From the NCBI GenBank assembly GCA_016930995.1, contig JAFGFQ010000163.1, positions 1 through 28,033 of the forward strand: DNA of 28,033 nt, written 5' to 3'. The translations under genes were made by a program, and so were the position numbers. Positions 9,111 to 17,349 of the stretch are shown one piece after another (positions within the stretch are counted from its first letter, which is position 1; the number at the start of each line of letters is the position of its first letter). Source of the DNA: Thermoplasmatota archaeon. Its GTDB lineage: Archaea; Thermoplasmatota; E2; DHVEG-1. The notes under the pieces are model-generated. The model was not told the origin of the DNA and did no database searches. It was given only the letters and a program-made list of their open reading frames with translations.

Positions 9111-9766
9111 CTGTGACTGTGAAGAAACTTCTTGCAGGTAGGACTGGTGCGCTTGCGGAAAACGAAGTAAAAGATCTCATGCGTACATATGGGATTCCGA
9201 CGACCAAGTATCAGGTAATCCGGTCTGAGAAAGACCTTGAGAACCTCTCAGTGCGATTTCCTGTTGCCCTGAAGGTATGTTCGTCGAAGATACTGCATAA
9301 GACTGATGTTGGTGGGGTGCAGTTGAACATTCAGGATATCGCTGCGTTGAAAAAGGCTTTTCAGGAATTCCGCACTCGCTTCCCATCTGAGGATTTGCTC
9401 GTCGATCAGATGGAGGAAAAAGGGGTGGAGATCATCGTCGGTCTGGTTCAAGACCCCACGTTTGGTCTCTCCATCATGTGTGGGATCGGTGGAATCTTCA
9501 CTGAGCTGTATAAGGACGTCTCGTTCCGTGTGGTTCCAATTGATGAGTATGACGCTGCCCAGATGATCGAAGAGCTTGCAGGAAAAAAACTCTTAGAAGG
9601 GTTCCGTGGGATGAAGGCAAACAAACAACTCGTCATTAATCTCGTGTTAAAGGTCTCCAAACTGGGGGAGGAGCTCATCGACCATGTCGATCAAATGGAT
9701 TTAAATCCCGTGTTTGTGTATGAGGACCGCGTCTGTGTCGTGGATGCGAAACTCATCTTGAAATAA
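9107..9766 (+). CDS. acdB: ADP-forming acyl-CoA synthetase, beta (ATP-grasp) subunit
   Basis: A 219-aa ATP-grasp protein starting with LLAGRTGALAENEVKDLMRTYGIP, then FPVALKVCSSKILHKTDVGGVQL and the MCGIGGIFTELYKDVSFRVVP segment. All are typical of the small beta subunit of archaeal NDP-forming acetyl/aryl-acetyl-CoA synthetase, which makes ATP from an acyl-CoA during amino-acid or sugar fermentation. It overlaps the PaaK-family gene by 4 nt. The alpha subunit, which carries the CoA-binding and phosphohistidine domains, is not adjacent, so it must be encoded elsewhere. The pairing with PaaK suggests aryl-CoA chemistry; the direction is not shown by the sequence. Confidence 0.9.
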   Translation: MTVTVKKLLAGRTGALAENEVKDLMRTYGIPTTKYQVIRSEKDLENLSVRFPVALKVCSSKILHKTDVGGVQLNIQDIAALKKAFQEFRTRFPSEDLLVDQMEEKGVEIIVGLVQDPTFGLSIMCGIGGIFTELYKDVSFRVVPIDEYDAAQMIEELAGKKLLEGFRGMKANKQLVINLVLKVSKLGEELIDHVDQMDLNPVFVYEDRVCVVDAKLILK

Positions 9767-9792
9767 AAAAAAAAATTATGGAGTGATGCATC

Positions 9793-11211
9793 ATGAAAAC
9801 ATCAAAGCGAAATGATTTTGCAGTCAAGGATATCAAACTAGCAGAGCTTGGAAGAAAGGAAATCGAGATTGCTGAAAAAGAGATGCCTGGGCTTATGGCG
9901 GTCCGTGAGAAATACGGTCCGAGCAAGCCGTTGAAGGCAGCACGGATCTCCGGGAGTCTGCATATGACGGTGCAGACCGCGGTGCTCATTGAAACATTAC
10001 GAGAACTTGGTGCGCAGGTCCGCTGGGCGAGCTGTAATATCTTTTCAACACAAGATCATGCTGCCGCGGCAATCGCCAAGGCTGGCGTACCGGTGTTTGC
10101 CTGGAAGGGAGAAAGCCTTTCGGAATACTGGTGGTGTACGCACAGGGCACTGGATTTTGGTAAGGGGAAAGGTCCTGAGCTGATCGTGGACGACGGTGGG
10201 GATGCGACCCTGATGGTGCATAAGGGGGTCGAGGTGGAGAAGAACCCTTCGCTGTTGAAGAAAGATTATTCGATGGAGGGGAAGGATTTCGAGGAGCTCA
10301 TGAACCTGTTAAAAAAGATGTATGCGAAGAACCCGCGGTACTGGTCAGGGCTGATCAAGGACATCCGGGGTGTGTCTGAGGAGACGACGACCGGGGTGCA
10401 TCGCTTGTATCAGATGATGGCGGCAAAATCACTGTTGTTCCCTGCGTTTAACGTGAATGATTCGGTGACGAAATCAAAGTTCGATAACTTGTACGGGTGT
10501 CGTGAGAGCCTGGCTGATGGGATTAAGCGGGCAACCGACGTGATGATCGCTGGGAAAACCGTTGTCGTGTGCGGGTATGGTGATGTCGGGAAAGGTTGCT
10601 GTCAGTCGATGCGTGGGTTTGGCGCACGGGTGATCGTTACAGAGATTGATCCTATCTGTGCCCTGCAGGCGGTGATGGAGGGCTACGAAGTCAAGACCGT
10701 GGAGGATTGTCTAGCGGAGGGCAATATTTTTGTGACTGCGACCGGCTGTAAGGATGTGATCACGGTGGAACATATGAAGCGGATGCTGGATCAGGCGATT
10801 GTCTGTAACATCGGTCATTTTGATCATGAGATCCAGGTCGGGAAGCTGGAGATGCTTAAGGGCGTGAAGAAGGTTCCCATCAAGCCGCAGGTGGATAAGT
10901 ACGTGTTCCCGGATGGTCGGGCGATCTTTATTTTAGCGGAGGGTCGGTTGGTGAACCTTGGCTGTGCGCATGGGCATCCGAGTTTTGTGATGAGCAATTC
11001 TTTTACGAACCAGGTGCTGGCGCAGATCGCGTTGTGGAAGAAGAAGCATGCGGTCGGGGTGTATATGCTGCCGAAGATGCTTGATGAGGAGGTGGCACGG
11101 TTGCATCTGGGTAAGCTTGGCGTGCGGTTGACGAAGTTGACCCCGGAGCAGGCGGATTATATCGGTGTGAAGGTGAACGGGCCGTATAAATCAGAGCATT
11201 ATCGGTACTAG
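9793..11211 (+). CDS. ahcY: Adenosylhomocysteinase (S-adenosylhomocysteine hydrolase)
   Basis: A 472-aa enzyme that splits S-adenosylhomocysteine into adenosine and homocysteine, keeping the methylation cycle running. Visible motifs: [19 protein letters not shown], the [14 protein letters not shown] substrate segment, [11 protein letters not shown] (about 223-232) and the NAD+ Rossmann loop GYGDVGKG (261-268). It contains the extra segment at about 155-195 ([15 protein letters not shown]) and the C-terminal KSEHYRY tail that are usual in bacterial and eukaryal enzymes; archaeal forms are generally shorter and lack this tail. GGAGTGATG lies just before the ATG as Shine-Dalgarno site. It is 26 nt after the acyl-CoA synthetase gene, so probably on the same transcript. 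Confidence 0.95.
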   Translation: MKTSKRNDFAVKDIKLAELGRKEIEIAEKEMPGLMAVREKYGPSKPLKAARISGSLHMTVQTAVLIETLRELGAQVRWASCNIFSTQDHAAAAIAKAGVPVFAWKGESLSEYWWCTHRALDFGKGKGPELIVDDGGDATLMVHKGVEVEKNPSLLKKDYSMEGKDFEELMNLLKKMYAKNPRYWSGLIKDIRGVSEETTTGVHRLYQMMAAKSLLFPAFNVNDSVTKSKFDNLYGCRESLADGIKRATDVMIAGKTVVVCGYGDVGKGCCQSMRGFGARVIVTEIDPICALQAVMEGYEVKTVEDCLAEGNIFVTATGCKDVITVEHMKRMLDQAIVCNIGHFDHEIQVGKLEMLKGVKKVPIKPQVDKYVFPDGRAIFILAEGRLVNLGCAHGHPSFVMSNSFTNQVLAQIALWKKKHAVGVYMLPKMLDEEVARLHLGKLGVRLTKLTPEQADYIGVKVNGPYKSEHYRY

Positions 11212-11251
11212 GAATCACTTGTTTCTAAAAGGACCATTCTTCTAAAAAAAT

Positions 11252-11261
11252 AAGGAGGTGA
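11252..11261 (+). promoter_or_regulatory. Orphan perfect Shine-Dalgarno-like sequence
   Basis: AAGGAGGTGA is a full match to the archaeal anti-Shine-Dalgarno complement, yet no ATG stands 5-10 nt downstream. The nearest ATG (11284) opens only a 24-codon frame (MSRGVSFFQF...). The rest of the 11212-11488 gap holds a purine-rich tract followed by a T-run (aaaggggctttttt) that could end the ahcY transcript, then the inverted repeats and promoter of the TraB gene. Confidence 0.3.
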
Positions 11262-11346
11262 AAGAGAGGAAAGGGGCTTTTTTATGAGTAGAGGAGTTTC
11301 CTTCTTTCAATTTTTATCCATGCGTCGGATAATTCATCTTCCCGAT

Positions 11347-11424
11347 AATCGTCGATGACGTTACACATACATATTATTATATTCTTCATAGTATTTAATA
11401 TTGTCGATTTACATATCGACGATT
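11347..11424. repeat. Inverted and direct GTCGAT repeats upstream of the TraB gene
   Basis: AATCGTCGAT (11347-11356) is the exact reverse complement of ATCGACGATT (11415-11424). A further GTCGAT at 11403-11408 forms a tight 6-6-6 inverted repeat with ATCGAC at 11415-11420. They lie 30-140 nt upstream of the TATA box of the following gene, a plausible operator arrangement. Confidence 0.5.
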
Positions 11425-11455
11425 GACGAAAACAAGGCGTGTTTCGACGCATACC

Positions 11456-11463
11456 TTAAAAAA
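11456..11463 (+). promoter_or_regulatory. TATA box of the TraB-family gene
   Basis: TTAAAAAA lies 33 nt before the ATG at 11489, which places the expected transcription start on the start codon (leaderless mRNA). This spacing supports the ATG at 11489 over the in-frame TTG at 11423. Confidence 0.5.
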
Positions 11464-11488
11464 CCGTAGCGTATTTGCCGCCACCACT

Positions 11489-12217
11489 ATGATTACCCTC
11501 ATCGGAACCGGACACGTCTTCGACCTTTCTGCAGCGATACTGACCATATTTGACCAGAAAGAACCAGAGATCATCGGTGTCGAACTCGACCCACAGCGTT
11601 ACCAAGCAATCCTGCTGCGGAACACCGACCCAACAACCTACAACGCTGCAAAAAAGAACCTCCCCTTCATCTACCGGATGCTCGCACAGTTCCAGGAAAG
11701 CATGGCAGAGCAATACGGGGTGAACGCGGGAGACGAGATGCTCACCGCTATCCACTACGCACAATCCCATCAACTACCGGTCGCCTTCATCGATTCCAAC
11801 GCACAACAACTTTTTACCACCATGTGGAAGACCATGCCATATCTTGAAAAACTCAAACTGCTCCTTTCCGGACTCGCCGGGCTGTTCGTCAGCAAGAAAC
11901 GCGTGGAAAAAGAACTAAAAAACTACCAGCAGAACTTCGATACCTACCTCCAAGAAATCGCAGAGAAATACCCGACGATCAAAAAAACACTCATCGACGA
12001 CCGCAACAAGCATATGGCCCAGAGGCTTGTTGACCTGCACGGACATCACCAGAAAATCATCGCCTGTGTGGGGGATGGACACGTCCCGGGAATATCAAAG
12101 ATCCTTGAGGAAAAACAGGTGCCGTTTGAGACCATACGACTGCAACAGCTCCAGAGTTGGAAACACCCAGAACAGGATGGAACCTCTGCGCATTTCTCGA
12201 TTACCTACCAACAATAA
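11489..12217 (+). CDS. TraB/PrgY/GumN-family protein
   Basis: A 242-aa protein from the chosen ATG. It opens MITLIGTGHVFDLS; the GTGH motif at residues 6-9 is the first signature of TraB family proteins. The acidic/basic site E32-LDPQRY, the DDRNKHMAQRL segment and the final GDGHVPGI motif (near 198) follow in order. The family is predicted to act as metal-dependent peptidase-like enzymes; bacterial PrgY/TraB limit pheromone activity, but archaeal roles are unknown. The usual C-terminal membrane segments of longer archaeal TraB proteins are absent, so this is the soluble core only. Promoter spacing suggests a leaderless mRNA. Confidence 0.82.
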   Translation: MITLIGTGHVFDLSAAILTIFDQKEPEIIGVELDPQRYQAILLRNTDPTTYNAAKKNLPFIYRMLAQFQESMAEQYGVNAGDEMLTAIHYAQSHQLPVAFIDSNAQQLFTTMWKTMPYLEKLKLLLSGLAGLFVSKKRVEKELKNYQQNFDTYLQEIAEKYPTIKKTLIDDRNKHMAQRLVDLHGHHQKIIACVGDGHVPGISKILEEKQVPFETIRLQQLQSWKHPEQDGTSAHFSITYQQ

Positions 12218-12265
12218 GATGTACACCAGGCTTTCTCCTTATGGTTGCCGAGTAGAAAAACGTAC

Positions 12266-12297
12266 AAAAATTTAATACCGCGGAGTGTCTTATCCGC
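12266..12297 (+). promoter_or_regulatory. trkA promoter with inverted repeat at the likely transcription start
   Basis: AAAAATTTAATA (12266-12277) is a TATA-like element. GCGGA (12280-12284) and TCCGC (12293-12297) form a short inverted repeat covering the expected initiation zone about 30 nt before the ATG at 12326. Ribosome binding is probably through GGCGTGATGA at 12312-12321. Confidence 0.4.
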
Positions 12298-12325
12298 TGC
12301 TTAAAACAAAAGGCGTGATGAATCT

Positions 12326-12979
12326 ATGTATATCGTCATTATAGGTGCAAGCGGGATTGGCCGACGATTAACCGAACTGTGTCTTGCGGACGGCCATCAT
12401 AACATCGTTGTCATCGACAAAGATCAAGACAAATGCGAGGAAATCGCACGGAAATATGACGCAGTCGCCATCCATGCTGACGCAACACAAGAGGAAATCC
12501 TCGATGAGCTTGACATAAAAAAAGCTGATGTCCTCATAGCGACGACCAACGATGACGCGATAAATCTGCTTATTGTTTCCTTTGCAAAAAATAGAGGGGT
12601 AAAAAACCTCATCTCGGTCGTAAACCAAGACGAAAGCAAACCTCTCTACATGGAAAAAGGGGTCCGAATGATCAAAAAACCTGATATGATCATGGCTGAG
12701 ATGATCTTCAAATCCATCAAATACCCGACCATCGAAGGCTATCTTAATGTCAATGACCACGCAGAGGTGATACGACTTCCGCTCAGCAAAGCATCCTATT
12801 ATTTTGGCAAGACAATCAAAGACGTCTGGGTCCAACAAAAAGGCCTGGTGATCGGGATCGAACGAGACAACCAGTTCTTCATCCCCAACGAGGAGATCTT
12901 ATTCTCAGAAGGAGACATCCTTACCATCCTGGTCCCAAAAGAAAAAGTCGAGAAAGTAGTCAAACTATTCTCAACGTAG
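12326..12979 (+). CDS. trkA: TrkA-type potassium uptake regulatory subunit
   Basis: A 217-aa protein with an RCK/TrkA-N Rossmann domain (residues 1-130) and a TrkA-C domain (about 135-217). The nucleotide loop reads IIGASGIGRRL, a slight departure from the usual GxGxxG because residue 9 is serine. The acid at the end of strand 2 (VVIDKD), HADAT and TTNDD segments are as expected. It sits on the cytoplasmic face and gates TrkH in response to NAD(H) or ATP/ADP. The trkH gene is immediately downstream on the opposite strand, so the two subunits are convergently transcribed rather than in one operon. Confidence 0.92.
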   Translation: MYIVIIGASGIGRRLTELCLADGHHNIVVIDKDQDKCEEIARKYDAVAIHADATQEEILDELDIKKADVLIATTNDDAINLLIVSFAKNRGVKNLISVVNQDESKPLYMEKGVRMIKKPDMIMAEMIFKSIKYPTIEGYLNVNDHAEVIRLPLSKASYYFGKTIKDVWVQQKGLVIGIERDNQFFIPNEEILFSEGDILTILVPKEKVEKVVKLFST

Positions 12980-13020
12980 ACCACCCCCGGTGAATCCTCA
13001 TTCTCAAAAAGAAGTACAAC

Positions 13021-14523
13021 TTAGAGAAGGTTCCGTTTAACCCCAAGAAGGGACCGAAGGAGAATAATCACAGGGATTATCTCTAAGCGCCCTATCCACA
13101 TGTTAAATATCAAAAGTATTTTTGCCAATGGCTCCATTGAAATCGATGTAAGCCCCACAGACAATCCAACGTTCCCCTGCGCAGAACAGACCTCAAAGAA
13201 AATATTCCCGATCGTCTCCGAGTGATACAAAAAGCCCATGACGAAAAAACTGACGACAAGAATGAGAATCCACATAAACGAGACGATGGCTGCTTCGTTA
13301 ACCAGATCCATAGTTTCTTCAGTGGAAAGCGATCGGTTCCCGAATTTCCGTATGAAAATCCGATGCGGTGTGGAAATCGCCCGCTTAATCCTCCAGCCAG
13401 TTCCCTTGCCTAGAAGAATCGCCCGGAACAGTTTAATACCCCCTGCAGTCGATCCTGCAGCACCCCCAATGATCATCGCAATGGAGAGCAAAAGCTTTGC
13501 TGACTCAGTCCAGGTTCGAACGTCCACTGTCTGCAGACCCGTACAGGTCAAAGCAGAAACAAACTGAAAACCGGAATCACGCACGGCATTAAACAGATCC
13601 TGGGTATACAGGAGATTCGGATCATTGATGTTGATCAACACAAGCGTGATCACCCCGATGAAGATGAGGACAAGCATCGCTTTTAGCTGTGCATCAGCAA
13701 AGAACCGCCGCACTCGTTTTCGCAAGAGATCATAATGCGCGACAAATGCTATCGAACCCATGCACATTAACACGAGTAACGCAAGCTGGACATAGGTTCC
13801 AAAACCAGCGATACTGTCATCAGTGACAGAAAAACCACCTGTCGCCAGAGCCGTCATGGTATGGTTGATTGTCTGCCAGAGGTTCATCCCGTTCGGTAAG
13901 AACCAACTGATAAGGAAGACAACAACGATTCCGATGATGGTATACAGAAGGAAGATCCACCAGATGGTCCGAACCGAGGCGACAATGGAAGGATGGGTCC
14001 GTCGTTCCCGTGCTTCCCCCCGATACAAGACATAGGATCCCACCCCAGGTTGAGCAAGAATCGACAAGGTCAACACGATGACACCGACACCCCCAATCCA
14101 TTGAATCCAGGTCCGCCAGAATTGCAAGGTATACGGCAGAAAATTCTCCTTATCGACCATGGTCAGTCCTGTCCCGGTCCACCCAGACATCGATTCAAAA
14201 TACGATGAGAGGATGTCCATATGCGCACCCGTGTGGACCTGATACGGGATCATAATGAACGGAATGATACTGATAAGAGGAATGAACAACCAGCAGAGCG
14301 CGGCAGTAACCATAGCACTTTTAAAATTCGCTGGGTCTGATTCTCTGAAGAGAAAATAAAACAACACACCGATTTCAAGAAATAATAATGCAGTGAATAT
14401 CAAGGGAAAGAGCGCATGATACTCTTGAAAATACAGTGGCACAATGAGTGGGAAAAACGAGATGACCCCTACCGCGATGAATACGTTTCCAAGGTCTCTG
14501 AGGACTGTTGTCAGGTCACTCAT
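13021..14523 (-). CDS. trkH: TrkH-family potassium transporter membrane subunit
   Basis: A 500-aa protein with about ten membrane segments in four pore-loop repeats. Selectivity-filter-like stretches are visible as SGWTGTGLTMV, ATGGFSVTDDS, LTCTGLQTVD and SAQGNVGLSVG, with RTWIQWIGGVGVIVL after the first. It forms the K+ channel that TrkA rings control. The gene ends 41 nt from the trkA stop and faces it. Start chosen at MSDLTTVLRDL; no strong Shine-Dalgarno site is seen, although the upstream tract (AAAGAAGAGGAGAGAAGG) is purine rich. Confidence 0.92.
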   Translation of the reverse strand: MSDLTTVLRDLGNVFIAVGVISFFPLIVPLYFQEYHALFPLIFTALLFLEIGVLFYFLFRESDPANFKSAMVTAALCWLFIPLISIIPFIMIPYQVHTGAHMDILSSYFESMSGWTGTGLTMVDKENFLPYTLQFWRTWIQWIGGVGVIVLTLSILAQPGVGSYVLYRGEARERRTHPSIVASVRTIWWIFLLYTIIGIVVVFLISWFLPNGMNLWQTINHTMTALATGGFSVTDDSIAGFGTYVQLALLVLMCMGSIAFVAHYDLLRKRVRRFFADAQLKAMLVLIFIGVITLVLININDPNLLYTQDLFNAVRDSGFQFVSALTCTGLQTVDVRTWTESAKLLLSIAMIIGGAAGSTAGGIKLFRAILLGKGTGWRIKRAISTPHRIFIRKFGNRSLSTEETMDLVNEAAIVSFMWILILVVSFFVMGFLYHSETIGNIFFEVCSAQGNVGLSVGLTSISMEPLAKILLIFNMWIGRLEIIPVIILLRSLLGVKRNLL

Positions 14524-14587
14524 TTCCTTTTACCTTCTCTCCTCTTCTTTTTTTAAGGACTCTCTTTTTCGTGTAAAAAAAAACTAT

Positions 14588-14812
14588 TTAGCGGACCGTG
14601 TGGAATTTTAAGATGACTCCGGTTCCTTTCAGATGCTCTTGAACCTTATCGGCAAAAGCAATGATGTCAGTGGCATCAGCAACGCCTTTCCAATCATACA
14701 TGAAATCATGTGTGCCTACTGCTGGTTTTACCCCTATCTCACGAAGCCGACGTTGAATCTCTGATGCTTTCTCCCCGTCTGCACTGAGGAATAAATCGAT
14801 GTATGTTTCCAT
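14588..14812 (-). CDS. Small protein of unknown function, possible ferredoxin-like (ACT/RAM-type) fold
   Basis: A 74-aa protein (METYIDLFLSADGEKASEI...). The pattern beta (TYIDLFL), helix (GEKASEIQRRLREIG), beta (AVGTHDFMYDWKG), helix (IIAFADKVQEHLKG), beta (VILKFHTVR) resembles the beta-alpha-beta fold of stand-alone Lrp/AsnC ligand domains, but the match is by eye. It lies upstream of trkH on the same strand, 64 nt apart, and could be co-transcribed with it. A TATA-like AATATTTTTATC sits about 30-40 nt upstream of its ATG. Fold inferred, function unknown. Confidence 0.6.
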   Translation of the reverse strand: METYIDLFLSADGEKASEIQRRLREIGVKPAVGTHDFMYDWKGVADATDIIAFADKVQEHLKGTGVILKFHTVR

Positions 14813-15006
14813 AACCTTCGCGTAGGAGAAGATAGAAGTGAGATAAAAATATTACGAAAGGCGAAAAGACTCACCTTTTTTTGTCCGATGCTGATATTTT
14901 GCTTACGTCACCTGCGTCTTACTCTCAAGTATTCTACCTGGAAAATAAGCGACAATCATCTATGAGGCAAATCGCGGGAGGAAGCGGAGCAGTCTTTGTT
15001 GTGTTC

Positions 15007-15486
15007 CTACTTCTTCCTTATCTGTATCTCTCGATATGCGACGACTCCGCATACCAACGAAATCCCCACGACGATCCAGAGGTTGATCGGGATAGCTATC
15101 CTATTTGACTGAACAGTCGCAGCATTGTAGGCCGACGCAGTCGCATAAATCGTCGCATCGCTAGGTCCCCGTTCTACAGCAAAAAACGCGGTTTGTGTCT
15201 CATTCGGCTGGAGGATCAAGATGAGGTGTTTGGGTGGCTGGACCTCCCAGTCATCGGGGATGTTCTCAAGCCGTATCCAGGTGATCAGCGCGGGCTGCTC
15301 ACCAATGTTCTTGACATCAGCGCGGACCACAAAGGTATCACCTGCGTTCGCATGTTCCCATGCGGAATCAAGGGTCACAAACAGATCGGTTTCACCAGTC
15401 AGTGCGGCAGCGGTCGTCGTACCAAGCGCGACAAGCCCAGCCGCCATCAACAGCATCCTTATTACTAGTTGTTGTTTCTTTTTCAT
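15007..15486 (-). CDS. Secreted, C-terminally anchored CARDB/NEW3-like protein, likely archaeosortase partner
   Basis: A 159-aa protein from the ATG (MKKKQQL) that overlaps the archaeosortase stop (ATGA). It has a signal peptide (residues 1-28, ending TAAALTG). One beta-sandwich domain follows (TFVVRADVKNIGEQPALITWIRL ... ILQPNETQTAFFAVERG), resembling CARDB or NEW3 domains. A hydrophobic segment (about 134-152) and the basic tail REIQIRKK complete it. Signal peptide, ectodomain, C-terminal helix and basic end is the layout of proteins processed by exosortase/archaeosortase enzymes. The pre-helix sequence IAIPINLW does not match the known PGF, PEF or VPXSG signals. It may be the dedicated substrate or an accessory subunit. 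Confidence 0.72.
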   Translation of the reverse strand: MKKKQQLVIRMLLMAAGLVALGTTTAAALTGETDLFVTLDSAWEHANAGDTFVVRADVKNIGEQPALITWIRLENIPDDWEVQPPKHLILILQPNETQTAFFAVERGPSDATIYATASAYNAATVQSNRIAIPINLWIVVGISLVCGVVAYREIQIRKK

Positions 15487-16019
15487 ACTCTCATCACCAC
15501 TTTTTCTTCCATTGGGAAATTTTTTGTCACCTTCAACCAGATTAGGAAACAGGCGATGACCCACACGAAAATCAGGATTTGACCGAACGTGTCATGGAAA
15601 AACAGCGAGGCGTCCGCCGAGAAATGATACCCTACGAGGATACCAAGGGCGATTCGTACGATATTGCCAAAGAAGATCAGTGGGAGGAATAACAAAGCAA
15701 TGCATCGGTGTTTGTAGGAGAAGTTCGGGACGAGGAACACAGCGATGAAAAACATGGCAAACAGGACCAACCCGCAGCATTCCGATGACAGCTCATAGAT
15801 ACGGTTGACCTCGGGGAACGACACGACCAGGAATCTGCCTTCGTTGATGGTATGCAGCCCGATCGTGTTAAGAAAGAACGCATCCGCTCTCGATGTGATT
15901 CTCGGTAGTGGTTCATAGGAGGGGAACCCAAGGAGGAGATAGGCGACACAGAGCAAAATCAGGGAGGCTCTGATCGCGATATCTACCTTGTGCCCCATTT
16001 TGTCGTCTTTAATGTACAT
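15483..16019 (-). CDS. Exosortase/archaeosortase-family transpeptidase
   Basis: A 178-aa polytopic membrane protein from the ATG at 16019 (MYIKDDKMGHKVD), chosen because GAGGGTG lies 8 nt upstream. An ATG 21 nt further in would also give a full family member. The catalytic triad of the family is visible: C81 in SSECCGL, R122 in GNIVRIALG and H142 in LFFHDTFGQ. These enzymes cleave C-terminal sorting signals and attach the protein to a lipid or glycan at the cell surface. The second cysteine (C82) in place of the usual Ser/Thr is unusual. It overlaps the glycosyltransferase gene upstream and the CARDB-like gene downstream, so the three are translationally coupled. Confidence 0.85.
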   Translation of the reverse strand: MYIKDDKMGHKVDIAIRASLILLCVAYLLLGFPSYEPLPRITSRADAFFLNTIGLHTINEGRFLVVSFPEVNRIYELSSECCGLVLFAMFFIAVFLVPNFSYKHRCIALLFLPLIFFGNIVRIALGILVGYHFSADASLFFHDTFGQILIFVWVIACFLIWLKVTKNFPMEEKVVMRV

Positions 16020-17197
16020 AGCGCATACACCCTCACAGGGATTAAGAGGAAAATATGACAAAACGCATACAGGGGAAAGAGGAAAAACATCTTCTCGCGT
16101 GTCCGGAGATACGCATACGTGCCTCTCAGGAGGGCTACGCTGACTAGGATGGTCAGGTACCCAAAGAGGTGCAGGGGGCTTTCCGTGACCGATTTGACGC
16201 AGACGAATAGTAGTGATGCGAGCAGCAGGAGTGGAAGGATGCTTTGCATGGAGAGGTCATAGACCATGTAGATGTTCTGGTATTTGCGTTTGAGTATCAC
16301 CCGTTTTAATGTCCAGAGGAGCTCTCGATAGAAACTCCGGTTCCATCGAGCCTGCTGTTTCAGCCAGGGTTTCAGCTTCTGGGGAACATAGGTCCATGCT
16401 TTTGCCCGCCGCTCATAATGGACGGTGTATCCTTGTTCCAGCACGAGGTTGGTGAGGTGTCGATCATCACCATACGTGCAGTACTGACCCAAGAACTTCT
16501 GTGAGACATACGCCTCCTTAACATTTTGTATGACCGTGTTTCGATACGCTGCAAGCGGACCAGAGCAGCACAGGACGGTGCCAAAGAGACTCTGTGCTGC
16601 TCGTTCCTGGTTGAACGCTGTCCAGTATCTGGCGTCGATGAGCGTACTTAAAAAGTTCTGTTTGATTGCTCGGACATCACCGGTGACTGCGCCAACCTTC
16701 GGGTCCGCGAAGAGGAGAACAATATGCGTGATACTATCCTGGGCGAGAACTGTATCACTATCTATAGTCACCATGATGTCGACAGAGTCTCCGAAGAAAT
16801 CGAATGCGTATTTCTGGGCATGTCGTTTGCCTTTGTTTTTTTCAAATTCATGGATGAACAGATTGGGGGTTGTTGAGAATTTCTCCTTGATGTGCTGGAT
16901 TCCTCTCTTGTCCTTGCTGCCGTCATCGATGACGATGACAGAGAAAGGAGCTTCATAATGTTGAGACAGGGCGGATTGGACGCAGCGTTCAAGGTCAGCT
17001 GGTTCTTCATTGTATGTCGGTATGACGATTGCGGCACTGAGAAGGAAATAAGGGGATTTCCTTTGTTGGTGGACTGCTGAGGAATCAATCTGTTCATCTT
17101 GACTGACCGAGTTAAGATAGTCCCGGTGACCGAAGTTTATCTGAGCGAACAGATGGGTAAGCGTCAGTAAGCCGTACCAGTTCAAAATCTCAAACAA
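15983..17197 (-). CDS. GT2-family processive glycosyltransferase
   Basis: A 404-aa membrane glycosyltransferase. The GT-A core is clear: VIPTYNEEP at 58-66, DD at 91-92, DSD at 146-148, GDD at 243-245 and QQARW at 281-285 (the QxxRW motif of hyaluronan/cellulose synthase-like enzymes). About three membrane segments follow at the C-terminus. It would polymerise or transfer sugars at the membrane from nucleotide sugars. The start is a TTG: GAGGTGA (complement of 17204-17210) lies 6 nt upstream and no ATG is as well placed. It is the first gene of the archaeosortase operon, suggesting the glycan and the sorting enzyme serve one surface structure. Confidence 0.87.
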   Translation of the reverse strand: MFEILNWYGLLTLTHLFAQINFGHRDYLNSVSQDEQIDSSAVHQQRKSPYFLLSAAIVIPTYNEEPADLERCVQSALSQHYEAPFSVIVIDDGSKDKRGIQHIKEKFSTTPNLFIHEFEKNKGKRHAQKYAFDFFGDSVDIMVTIDSDTVLAQDSITHIVLLFADPKVGAVTGDVRAIKQNFLSTLIDARYWTAFNQERAAQSLFGTVLCCSGPLAAYRNTVIQNVKEAYVSQKFLGQYCTYGDDRHLTNLVLEQGYTVHYERRAKAWTYVPQKLKPWLKQQARWNRSFYRELLWTLKRVILKRKYQNIYMVYDLSMQSILPLLLLASLLFVCVKSVTESPLHLFGYLTILVSVALLRGTYAYLRTREKMFFLFPLYAFCHIFLLIPVRVYALCTLKTTKWGTR

Positions 17198-17203
17198 ATA
17201 CCG

Positions 17204-17210
17204 TCACCTC
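17204..17210 (-). promoter_or_regulatory. Shine-Dalgarno site selecting a TTG start
   Basis: GAGGTGA on the minus strand stands 6 nt before the TTG at 17197. It fits the anti-Shine-Dalgarno sequence well and decides the start of the glycosyltransferase gene. Confidence 0.6.
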
Positions 17211-17349
17211 GCATCGTCTCTTGACCAGATAGGTTAATCATACACTCCCCACTACAAAGTTAAAAGAAAAATAGAAATAAAAGCTTATATCATTAAAAAA
17301 TCTATCAAAACTATGAAATAGTAGTTGTATTTTACATGTTTGTTGAAAA

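Noticed and set aside
11284..11358. 24-codon frame MSRGVSFFQF... in the ahcY-TraB gap
   Set aside because: The Shine-Dalgarno match is too far away (about 22 nt) and the peptide has no distinctive features; too weak to call a gene.
12368..12838. 156-codon frame antisense to trkA
   Set aside because: It mirrors a well-supported TrkA gene, has no recognisable motif and no promoter or ribosome site.
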